Source: an uncultured Pseudomonadota bacterium (GTDB lineage Bacteria > Pseudomonadota > Gammaproteobacteria > Steroidobacterales > Steroidobacteraceae). From it: a stretch of 64,000 nt of DNA. The notes beneath the pieces were generated by a model. It saw only the letters and a list, made by a program, of their open reading frames with translations. It did not search any database and was not told the origin of the DNA. Position numbers and translations under genes: made by a program. Location of the stretch: positions 1 through 64,000 of the forward strand of contig CAIKZZ010000009.1 in the NCBI GenBank assembly GCA_903832085.1, given 5' to 3'. Shown piece after piece: positions 53,782 through 61,534 of this stretch; position 1 is the first letter of the stretch; the number at the start of each line of letters is the position of its first letter.

Positions 53782-55322
53782 TACGATGGTTGAGTGAATG
53801 TGGCCGCGTAGCGCTCGCGCAAGAGCGCTTTTTGGACCTTGCCCATGGTATTGCGTGGTAGGGTGTTCAGTATAAAAATCGCTTTCGGGGTTTTAAAGGC
53901 CGCTAACTGCGCGCGCGCGGCCGCAATCAGTGCCGCAGGATCCGGCGTCATGCCCGCGCGCACCGAGATTGCAGCGATGACCGCTTCCCCAAAATCCGGA
54001 TGTGGGACGCCAAAGACCGCACTTTCATCCACTCCGGGAAGCGTATCGAGCACGCACTCGATCTCTTTCGGATAGACATTCAAACCGCCAGAGATGATGA
54101 GATCTTTGGCGCGGCCTACAATGGTCAGATACCCGCGTGCATCAAACGTGCCGAGATCGCCCGTGATAAAAAAGCCATTCTCTCGCCATTCGGTGGCCGT
54201 CTTTTCGGGATTGCGCCAGTAGCCGGCAGACACGCTCGGCCCACGCACTTCAATCCCGCCGGCGTCTCCCGTGGGTACCGGCGTGCCATTGGAATCGACT
54301 ACGCGGCATTCGGTGAGCGGTAGTGGTATTCCGACGGAGCCTGCGACGCGATCGCCCGTGTAGGGGTTCGTGCTAATGATGCCGCATTCTGACATGCCAT
54401 AGCGTTCAAGCACGCGATGGCCCGTACGCGACTCGAACTCAATAAAGGTCTGTGCTAACAGTGGCGCGGATCCACAGACGAACAAGCGGATGTGGCGCGT
54501 ACTGTCTTTTGATAAAGACGGTTCTGTCAGGAGCCTTGTGTAGTAGGTTGGTACACCCATGAAGAGTGTGGCGTGGGCGAGGTCTTGTACAACGCGTGTG
54601 CTATCAAAAGCCGTCAGTAGCTGAATACGCCCACCCGCAAGCAGGAGAGTGTTCAGTGCCACAAACAAGCCGTGTATGTGATACAGCGGCAGCGCGTGTA
54701 GCAACACGTCCGCGTGGGTGATCTGCCATGCGTGAATCAGATCGTTTGCATTGGACGTTAAATTGCCGTGCGTGATCATGGCGCCTTTGGAGCGACCCGT
54801 GGTGCCGGAGGTATAGATAATGGCCGCAAGATCGCTCGCCGTGACCCGCACTTTAGCCGCTGGGGTGTGGGGTTGGGCTGCGAACGCACTCCAGCTGCCG
54901 CTGCCGTCGGCATCGAGCGTGTATAGGCGCGCGCCTGCGGCCTGTGCAATAGACGTCAGTTCAGACACCTGGCTGCTACCACATACCAATAGAGCCGGCG
55001 TGGCATCGTTTAAGAAGTATGCAAGTTCGGCGGCGACGTAGCCGGTGTTTAAGGGCACGTACACGGCCCCGACTTGCAAGGTTGCCAAATACAGCACGCA
55101 CTGCGTCACGGATTTGTCGGCGTGCACCGCGATGCGGTCGCCTAGACACACGCCGAGCGCATGCAGCGCGTTGGCATGCTGCTGCACCGCCTGTAATAGC
55201 GCATGGCCTGACAAGGGATGGCCGTCCTGCTCGATGACGGTCCGATCCCCCACCTGTCGCAGGCGTGTTGCGATAGCAGCCCATAGTCCGTCGTTGGGCT
55301 GTAGTGTGGGTGCTTCGGGCAT
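53781..55322 (-). CDS. Malonyl-CoA/acyl-CoA synthetase, MatB-like
   Basis: 513-aa ANL ligase with all motifs: IIYTSGTTGRSKGAMITHGN (A3), YGMSECGI (A5), GDLGTFDARGYLTIVGRAKD (A7/A8) and PRNTMGKVQKA (A10 Lys). The ALPLYHIHGLFVALNT stretch and overall pattern are of the MatB (malonate/methylmalonate-CoA ligase) type, a better-defined member than the two tandem ligases. It faces away from the OPA transporter gene; the 200-base gap between them has no clear terminator. Confidence 0.88.
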   Translation of the reverse strand: MPEAPTLQPNDGLWAAIATRLRQVGDRTVIEQDGHPLSGHALLQAVQQHANALHALGVCLGDRIAVHADKSVTQCVLYLATLQVGAVYVPLNTGYVAAELAYFLNDATPALLVCGSSQVSELTSIAQAAGARLYTLDADGSGSWSAFAAQPHTPAAKVRVTASDLAAIIYTSGTTGRSKGAMITHGNLTSNANDLIHAWQITHADVLLHALPLYHIHGLFVALNTLLLAGGRIQLLTAFDSTRVVQDLAHATLFMGVPTYYTRLLTEPSLSKDSTRHIRLFVCGSAPLLAQTFIEFESRTGHRVLERYGMSECGIISTNPYTGDRVAGSVGIPLPLTECRVVDSNGTPVPTGDAGGIEVRGPSVSAGYWRNPEKTATEWRENGFFITGDLGTFDARGYLTIVGRAKDLIISGGLNVYPKEIECVLDTLPGVDESAVFGVPHPDFGEAVIAAISVRAGMTPDPAALIAAARAQLAAFKTPKAIFILNTLPRNTMGKVQKALLRERYAATFTQPS

Positions 55323-55522
55323 AGGGCGAGACTGGTGTGAGCGGCTGTAAAGAGGCCAATATACGTGAGTTCAGTCATCCGTGAGAACCGTCATGTCTTC
55401 TTCACCGGCAGGGACTACACTGCCATCTTTGGGCACACCCTGACACGTGGAGTTAGCCGCATGACGACGCAGGGGCACAGTGTCTGGTGTATGGCGATGG
55501 GCTGTAGGCGCGCGCATCCGTG

Positions 55523-56827
55523 ATGCCCGCATTGTCATTGCGGCGGCGGCAGCTCTCAGTCATGGTGCTGCTATTTGTCGGTTACGCCGCCTATTATTTT
55601 TGTCGTGCGGATCTGTCTGTTGCGACACCGCTGCTGGTCTTGGAGCTGCAGCAGCATGGCATGAGTGCGGATACGGCATTGATTCGTGTGGGCGCGATCT
55701 CGTCCGCCGGGATATTGGCGTATGCCTTGGGGAAGTTTTTCTTAGGTGGCTTTAGTGATCTGTGGGGCGGTAAGCGGGGGTTCTTAATCGGTCTTGGAGG
55801 CGCGATGGGGTTTACCTTGCTGTTTGCTGCCAGTGGTGCGCTGCCGCTATTTACTTTTGCCTGGATCGGCAATCGCCTCACGCAGTCGGTGGGTTGGGCA
55901 GGCTTACTGAAAGTGTCGGGCCGATGGTTTGATTACTCGTCCTATGGAATGGTCTTGGGTGTGTTGAGCTTAAGTTACTTAGTTGGCGATGCCTGCGCAC
56001 GCCAAGGGATGGGGATGCTCATCGATGCAGGCTATGGCTGGCGCAGCTTGTTTTGTTGTGCAGCGGCTGTAGTTGGGGTGTGTTTTATTGCAAACGCTGT
56101 GTGGCTACGCGAGTCGCGTGCCTTGCTGGGCTTTAGTGAGCCTGTCGTGAATCCGACGAATTTGTACGCGAGTCACGAGACCCATGCCTTAAGTCTGCGT
56201 ACTCTTGTGCTTCCCTTGTTGCGCAGCCGCGCGTTTTTGTTGGTGTGTGCGCTGTCATTTGGCTGCACCGTGGTGCGCGAGTCGTTTAATACGTGGACAC
56301 CAATGTATCTGCAGGGGCATCTAGGGTACACCACGGGGTCTGCAGCACGATTCAGCGCGATCTTCCCGGCGGTGGGTGCGATCTCGGTACTACTGGCTGG
56401 CTGGCTGAGTGATCGCATGGGTCTGCATGGTCGTGCCTTACTACTCACGGTGGGGTTGGTCGTGACGGCGCTTGCCTTAATGGCGTTAACCGGTGTGCCG
56501 GCATCCACGGGGGCGACCTTTGCGCCACTGATGCTGATCGGGTTAGTCGCCTTTGCTCTTCTGGGCCCGTATTCCTATTTGGGTGGTGCCTTTGCGCTTG
56601 ATTTTGGTGGACGGCGCGCGGGGGCCGCCTCCTCTGGCATCATTGATGGGGTTGGCTACTTTGGTGGCGTACTTGCGGGAGATAGTGTGGCGCGTGTGTC
56701 AGTGGCATTTGGTTGGCAGGGCGTTTTTGTGGCACTGGCTGTGGTCGCCGGCGTGTCGGCGATCGCGGCGGTGTGTTTGTACCGCACGCAGCGCGCAGTC
56801 AGTGCTGTGGCATCGGTGTCGTTATGA
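55523..56827 (+). CDS. OPA-type MFS transporter (GlpT/UhpT-like)
   Basis: 434 aa with about 12 membrane helices. The first helix, LFVGYAAYYFCRADLSVATP, is the diagnostic start of the organophosphate:phosphate antiporter family (GlpT, UhpT, PhnP-type importers). GGFSDLWGGKRGFLIG is the MFS loop between helices 2 and 3. ATG 55523 is preferred to GTG 55520. It overlaps the dioxygenase gene by 4 bases and is first in the operon, so import of an organophosphate or organophosphonate is the natural reading. Confidence 0.87.
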   Translation: MPALSLRRRQLSVMVLLFVGYAAYYFCRADLSVATPLLVLELQQHGMSADTALIRVGAISSAGILAYALGKFFLGGFSDLWGGKRGFLIGLGGAMGFTLLFAASGALPLFTFAWIGNRLTQSVGWAGLLKVSGRWFDYSSYGMVLGVLSLSYLVGDACARQGMGMLIDAGYGWRSLFCCAAAVVGVCFIANAVWLRESRALLGFSEPVVNPTNLYASHETHALSLRTLVLPLLRSRAFLLVCALSFGCTVVRESFNTWTPMYLQGHLGYTTGSAARFSAIFPAVGAISVLLAGWLSDRMGLHGRALLLTVGLVVTALALMALTGVPASTGATFAPLMLIGLVAFALLGPYSYLGGAFALDFGGRRAGAASSGIIDGVGYFGGVLAGDSVARVSVAFGWQGVFVALAVVAGVSAIAAVCLYRTQRAVSAVASVSL

Positions 56828-57945
56828 GCACGACGTGCCAGTTGCAGTACACGCCGACCGTCCTGACACTACACTTTAGCGACGGGAGTAGGGGTGAATT
56901 TTTAAGTGTGTGGTTGATCGATAATGACCCACAACACCGTGATGCGTACAGTGGTCAGCGCCTCGTCGATGTGGCTGACTTGCCGCTCGCGCGCACCATA
57001 CATGCTGCCCGTGTGGATGGCGGTGATGTCCTGATTGAATGGTCTGACTCGCACGTCACCACACGAGTGAGTGTGGAGTGGTTACATCAGCACCGCGCAC
57101 GAGCGGCGAGTGATGTGCACTATTGGCTAGACGGGGCGCAGCGAAACGCATTTGAGGACTGTGCGTGGTTGAGTCACAGCGCCTACGGCAACGATGCGGC
57201 ACAAACGGCGACATGGCTGCGTCGGTTGGTGACCGAGGGGATCGCTTTTTTAAGTGCTGTACCTACCCATGAGGGCGCCATTTTAGCGGCGGTTGCGCCC
57301 ATGGGTCATGTGATTGATACCAATTATGGGCGGTTGTTTGATGTGCGTGCGGTGGCGGTTGCCGAGAACCTTGCTTATACCGATCGAGGCTTAGGGTTGC
57401 ACACGGACAATCCATACCGCGATCCAGTGCCTGGTTTTCAGGCCTTGCAGTGTTTGCTCGCCTCCACTGAGGGCGGTGACAGCTTGTTTGCGGATGGCTG
57501 GGCGGTGGCTGAGCACTTGCGGGCGACGGATCCGGAGAGTTTTGCAACGCTCACGACCACGCCGGTGCCATTTTACTATCGCAGCGCGGGGGCTGAGCTT
57601 CGTGCCGAAAGACCGTTGATACAGCTGACGGCACGCGGCGTCGTGTGTGCGGTCCATTACAACAACCGCTCGATTGCGCCGTTACAACTCGAACACGCGC
57701 ACTTGCAGCGCTTTTATCATGCGTACCAACGTTTTGCGCTCTTACTGCGTGAGCCACGCTTGCAGATGCATTTGCGCTTGCGGCCTGGGGATCTGGTGGT
57801 GTTTGACAATCAGCGCATATTGCATGGACGCACGGCCTTTGCCTCGATGCGCGAAGCGCGGCATCTGCAAGGCTGCTACTTGAGTCGCGATAGCGTATTG
57901 AGTACTGCGGCGGTGCTGAATCGTGAGTACAGGACAGCGTGCTAG
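56824..57945 (+). CDS. GBBH/TauD-family Fe(II)/2-oxoglutarate oxygenase, TmpA-like
   Basis: 373 aa. ATG 56824 overlaps the transporter stop. Residues 1-100 form the GBBH_N (DUF971-like) domain, with WLIDNDPQHRDAYSGQR in place of the usual zinc-binding cysteine set. The catalytic domain has His193-Thr-Asp195 (LHTDNPYRDPVPGFQ) and distal His334 (RILHGRTAF) as iron ligands. Annotated normally as gamma-butyrobetaine dioxygenase, but TmpA from phosphonate degraders has the same architecture and also sits just before a PhnZ-like gene. Hydroxylation of an N-methylated aminoethylphosphonate at C1 is inferred from that context. Confidence 0.82.
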   Translation: MSTTCQLQYTPTVLTLHFSDGSRGEFLSVWLIDNDPQHRDAYSGQRLVDVADLPLARTIHAARVDGGDVLIEWSDSHVTTRVSVEWLHQHRARAASDVHYWLDGAQRNAFEDCAWLSHSAYGNDAAQTATWLRRLVTEGIAFLSAVPTHEGAILAAVAPMGHVIDTNYGRLFDVRAVAVAENLAYTDRGLGLHTDNPYRDPVPGFQALQCLLASTEGGDSLFADGWAVAEHLRATDPESFATLTTTPVPFYYRSAGAELRAERPLIQLTARGVVCAVHYNNRSIAPLQLEHAHLQRFYHAYQRFALLLREPRLQMHLRLRPGDLVVFDNQRILHGRTAFASMREARHLQGCYLSRDSVLSTAAVLNREYRTAC

Positions 57946-57954
57946 GAGTTGTTT

Positions 57955-58500
57955 ATGAGCGTGGTCAACGAAGTGTTTACATTGTTCTCGCGTCATGGCG
58001 CGGGGGCTTACTATGGCGAGTCCGTGTCGATGCTGGAGCATGCCTTGCAGGCTGCGCACTTTGCGCGCGAAGATGGCGCGCCGCCGCAGCTGATCGTGGC
58101 GGCATTGCTACACGATGTGGGGCACTTGCTTGAGGATGTGCCGGATGATATCGCGCAGTGGACGGAGGATGCGCATCACGAGACCGTGGGTGGCGCGTGG
58201 CTTGCGCGACGCTTTGGTGAGGGAGTCAGTGATCCGGTGCGGTTGCATGTGCCGGCGAAGCGTTATCTGTGTGCGACCGATTCCACCTATCTTTCACAGT
58301 TAAGCTCGGCGTCCGTGATCACCCTGAAATTACAAGGTGGGCCGATGAGTGTGGCTGAGGTTGCGGCTTTTGAGGCGGAACCCTCCTATCGTGAGGCGGT
58401 GCGAGTCCGTTTGTGTGACGATCGCGGCAAGGTGGCGGGTTTGCACACAGCGAGCTTGGCGAGCTACCGGCCATTGATCGAAGGATTGGCGCGCGGATAG
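57955..58500 (+). CDS. PhnZ/TmpB-like HD-domain mixed-valent diiron oxygenase
   Basis: 181 aa. ATG 57955 sits 6 bases after AGGAG. The sequence tracks PhnZ end to end: YYGE (Tyr19/Tyr20, Glu22), LEHAL (His29), LLHDVGH (His53-Asp54, His57), HHETVGG (His75), LHVPAKRYL (His98, Lys102), LKLQGGPMS and CDDRGK (Asp155). These line up with the PhnZ metal ligands and the Tyr/Glu/Lys substrate residues as I recall them. PhnZ-type enzymes cleave the C-P bond of 1-hydroxyphosphonates using O2, releasing phosphate. The ordinary HD phosphohydrolase call is less likely. Confidence 0.88.
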   Translation: MSVVNEVFTLFSRHGAGAYYGESVSMLEHALQAAHFAREDGAPPQLIVAALLHDVGHLLEDVPDDIAQWTEDAHHETVGGAWLARRFGEGVSDPVRLHVPAKRYLCATDSTYLSQLSSASVITLKLQGGPMSVAEVAAFEAEPSYREAVRVRLCDDRGKVAGLHTASLASYRPLIEGLARG

Positions 58501-58519
58501 CGTGGCGGGGGAGATTGGC

Positions 58520-59335
58520 ATGACGGATCGTTTGCCCACTATCAAAATTGATCAGCCGAGCGTGGTGGGCGAATACGACGAGGGGATACAGACGCTCCTG
58601 CAGTTACTGTGGGGCGATGGGTTCTTATCGCCCGGTGGCGCGGAAGAAGTCGCACTCCTATTGTTTGGTGAGTCCATTCAAGGGGCGCAGGTGCTCGATA
58701 TTGGTGCCGGGTTGGGAGCGGTGGATCAGTTACTCGTGAGTGTGCATGGGGCGGGCTCTGTGGTGGGGATCGACGTGGACCCGGCATTGCTCGCTCAAAT
58801 GGATGTGCGCATTGCGCGTGCGGGGCTGACCGATCGCATTCGTTCGCAGTGCGTGGTGCCGGGGCCTTTGCCGTTTGCCGATCACTCGTTTGATGTGGTG
58901 TTTTCCAAAGACTCTTTGGTCCAAATTCCGGATAAGCCCGCTATCTTTTGTGAGGTGTTGCGGGTGTTAAAACCGGGGGGCCGGTTTTTGGCGAGCGATT
59001 GGTTGCGTGGTGGTGAAGGCGCATACAGTGCTGAGATGCTGGAGTACTTTCGGCTTGAAGGGATTGCTTACAATATGGCATCGAGTCGTGAAAGTACGGC
59101 AGCGCTAAACGGCGCCGGCTTTACTCAGGTACAGATACAAGATCGACATGCGTGGTATCAGACGCTTGCTGAGCAGGAACTCGCATCGATTGCAGGTCCT
59201 TTATATCCGTTGATGGTTGCACGGCTAGGGCGTGAGAAAGCCGAGCACTTTGTAGCGAACTGGCGGCAGCTGGTGCTAGTCGTGCAGCGTGGCGAATTGC
59301 GACCCACTCACTTAAAAGCGGTTAAGCCCTGGTGA
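58520..59335 (+). CDS. Phosphoethanolamine-N-methyltransferase-like SAM enzyme
   Basis: 271 aa. ATG 58520 follows a GGGGGAG site; the frame is open from GTG 58502. VLDIGAGLGAVDQLL is the SAM loop (motif I), VVGIDVDPALL motif II. YDEGIQTLLQLLWGDGFLSPGG before it and SKDSLVQIPDKPAIFCEV after it match the plant and Plasmodium phosphoethanolamine methyltransferase pattern. It ends overlapping the MHS transporter. In this operon it may methylate the amino group of 2-aminoethylphosphonate or phosphoethanolamine; this is inference. Confidence 0.83.
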   Translation: MTDRLPTIKIDQPSVVGEYDEGIQTLLQLLWGDGFLSPGGAEEVALLLFGESIQGAQVLDIGAGLGAVDQLLVSVHGAGSVVGIDVDPALLAQMDVRIARAGLTDRIRSQCVVPGPLPFADHSFDVVFSKDSLVQIPDKPAIFCEVLRVLKPGGRFLASDWLRGGEGAYSAEMLEYFRLEGIAYNMASSRESTAALNGAGFTQVQIQDRHAWYQTLAEQELASIAGPLYPLMVARLGREKAEHFVANWRQLVLVVQRGELRPTHLKAVKPW

Positions 59336-60996
59336 CGCCCGTAATGCCAGAGCAGCAACGACACTTGCTGCCGCGGGTCGTAATCGCTGCGTCATTAGGA
59401 GCCTTGTTTGAGTGGTATGACTTTTATTTGTATGGCTCGCTCGCGACCGTTCTCGCAAAACAATTCTTTTCAGGGCTGGAGCCGAGCAGCGCCTTTATTT
59501 TGACCTTGCTGGCCTTTGCTGCGGGTTTTGTCGTGCGACCCTTTGGCGCATTGGTGTTTGGACGACTCGGTGACCGCGCCGGCCGTAAATACACATTTTT
59601 GATTACGCTCATGATGATGGGTGTCGCGACCTTTTTGGTCGGCTTGTTACCAAATTATGCAACAGCTGGCGTCTATGCGCCGATTGCGCTGGTGGTGTTA
59701 CGCATGGTGCAGGGGTTGGCTCTCGGTGGCGAGTATGGTGGTGCTGCAACCTATGTGGCAGAGCATGTGCCGCCGGAGCGTCGTGCCGCGGCCACTAGTT
59801 GGATTCAGATGACGGGGTCGTTCGGCCTGATGTTGTCTTTGAGTGTCATTTTATTGTGTCGCTACCAACTTGGAGAGGCGTTTGATGTGTGGGGTTGGCG
59901 CATCCCGTTTTTATTCTCTGCACTGTTGCTGTGCGTGTCGGTCTATGTGCGATTGCAGTTGCAGGAGTCGCCGGTATTTTTGGCGATGAAAGCGGCGGGC
60001 AAAACCTCGCAAGCGCCATTGAGCGAGGCTTTTGGCCATTGGCGTTATGTGCGCGTGGTGTTGTGTGCGTTGTTTGGACTCGCTGTGGGACAGGCGATGG
60101 TGACGTACACCGGTGAGATTTACGTGTTGTACTTTTTGACGGTGAGTCTTAAGGTCGATGCGTCCACAGTCAATGAGCTACTCGTCGCGGCACTCGCGAT
60201 CGGCACCCCATTGACATGGGTGGCGGGATACTTGGCGGATCGGATTGGGCGCAAGACAGTGATTTTGGTGGGCTGTTTTTTGGCAGCCGTCACGTTCATG
60301 CCGATCTTTAAAGCGCTGACACACTATGCGAATCCTGCCTTGGAATCCGCCATTTTGCATGCGCCAGTGGTGGTGTGGGCTGATCCGCATCGTTGCAGTA
60401 TGCAGTTTGATCCGATAGGGAAAGCGCGTTTCACAACGTCGTGCGATGTTGTAAAAAGTGCGTTGGCACGTGGTGGCATTCCATACACCAATATTGATTT
60501 ACCAGCAGGACAGAGCGCGCGCATCCGGGTTGGTGAGCGCGACCTATCGGTCTTTGAGGGCAGCGCCTTGCGTGTGGTCGACTTTGATCGCAGGAATGCA
60601 GCCTTTCGGTCGGATCTGACGCATCTATTGGGGGAGGCGGGTTACCCGCTGCGTGCAGTCCCACAGGATGTGAATCATTGGGCGCTGTTGGGCTTACTGA
60701 CGCTGCTCATGAGCTATGTGGCGATCGTTTATGGGCCTCTCGCGGCGTGGCTGGTGGAACTGTTCCCAGCACGGATTCGGTATAGCGCGATGTCCTTGCC
60801 GTATCATCTAGGCTTTGGGTGGTTTGGTGGCTTTTTACCGGCCATTGCGTTTATGTTGGTGGCGCAGTCTGGCGATATCTATGGAGGCTTGTGGTACCCC
60901 ATTGTGGCGGCGTTGGGCAGCGTGGCCATTGGGCTCCTGTGGTTGCCTGAGACCTTGCCACGCCATGGACTGGCAGCAGCGCCTATCGCCGAATAA
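59332..60996 (+). CDS. MHS-family transporter (ProP-like) with central soluble insertion
   Basis: 554 aa with 12 membrane helices. LFEWYDFYLYGSLATVLAK, RPFGALVFGRLGDRAGRK and GLALGGEYGGAATYVAEH are signatures of the metabolite:H+ symporter family (ProP, ShiA, KgtP). Residues about 340-445 are a hydrophilic insertion (for example VVWADPHRCSMQFDPIG) found in a subset of these proteins. GTG 59332 overlaps the methyltransferase stop; ATG 59344 is an alternative. It could move glycine betaine or the amine product. Its end overlaps the convergent VOC gene by 14 bases. Confidence 0.85.
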   Translation: MTPVMPEQQRHLLPRVVIAASLGALFEWYDFYLYGSLATVLAKQFFSGLEPSSAFILTLLAFAAGFVVRPFGALVFGRLGDRAGRKYTFLITLMMMGVATFLVGLLPNYATAGVYAPIALVVLRMVQGLALGGEYGGAATYVAEHVPPERRAAATSWIQMTGSFGLMLSLSVILLCRYQLGEAFDVWGWRIPFLFSALLLCVSVYVRLQLQESPVFLAMKAAGKTSQAPLSEAFGHWRYVRVVLCALFGLAVGQAMVTYTGEIYVLYFLTVSLKVDASTVNELLVAALAIGTPLTWVAGYLADRIGRKTVILVGCFLAAVTFMPIFKALTHYANPALESAILHAPVVVWADPHRCSMQFDPIGKARFTTSCDVVKSALARGGIPYTNIDLPAGQSARIRVGERDLSVFEGSALRVVDFDRRNAAFRSDLTHLLGEAGYPLRAVPQDVNHWALLGLLTLLMSYVAIVYGPLAAWLVELFPARIRYSAMSLPYHLGFGWFGGFLPAIAFMLVAQSGDIYGGLWYPIVAALGSVAIGLLWLPETLPRHGLAAAPIAE

Positions 60997-61534
60997 AAAG
61001 TGGATCTCGATCGCGCTGCCAGGTTTTTGCCGACTCGCGCCAGCCATGAAACAGCGTTTCGATGGGCGCCATGTACTCAAGCAACTCCACCATGCAGCCG
61101 CACTGCGCGCGCGCATCAATATAGGCAAAGGATGGGCCTTTGATCACGCGCGCCTGAGTAGCTACCGTGCAGCCTGCCGCGACGTAATGTGCGATGTCTG
61201 CTGCCAGATCGGTGGTCCAAAAACAAATGTGGTGAAAGCCCTCAGTCGCGGGCGCCACTGAGTCGTGGTAGCAGTTAGGGCCCGTCATGGTGGGTTCAAT
61301 AAACTCGATCTGGATGTCCCCCGCATAGGCGATGGCGGTACGCATACTCAAGTGACTTGGGTTACCGCGGTAGCTGACGTCGGTGAAGCGTTCGGGCGTG
61401 TACTCGGCTACATAGAAAGGTCCGATGTCGAATAAACGGGACCAGCGCGTTGCAGCGGCCTCGGCATTCGGTACCACCCACGCTTGCTGAAAGAGCGTGC
61501 GATCGGTGGGCAGTCGGATGGGAGGGTGCATCAT
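60983..61534 (-). CDS. VOC (glyoxalase/bleomycin-resistance fold) protein
   Basis: 183 aa. RLFQQAW-type QQAWVVPNAEAAATRWSRLF, HHICFWTTDLAADIAHY and CGCMVELLEY (Glu ligand) are a single VOC metal-binding fold, like the methylmalonyl-CoA epimerase/dioxygenase superfamily. Start at 61534 overlaps the MFS gene stop (TAATG); the frame upstream to 61684 is non-family. The substrate is unknown. It is the last gene of a three-gene minus-strand set. Confidence 0.82.
   Translation of the reverse strand: MMHPPIRLPTDRTLFQQAWVVPNAEAAATRWSRLFDIGPFYVAEYTPERFTDVSYRGNPSHLSMRTAIAYAGDIQIEFIEPTMTGPNCYHDSVAPATEGFHHICFWTTDLAADIAHYVAAGCTVATQARVIKGPSFAYIDARAQCGCMVELLEYMAPIETLFHGWRESAKTWQRDRDPLFIRR

Noticed and set aside
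55407-55424. GGCAG-N8-CTGCC inverted repeat before the phosphonate operon
   Set aside because: Only 5 bp per arm with no clear promoter around it; too weak to call an operator.
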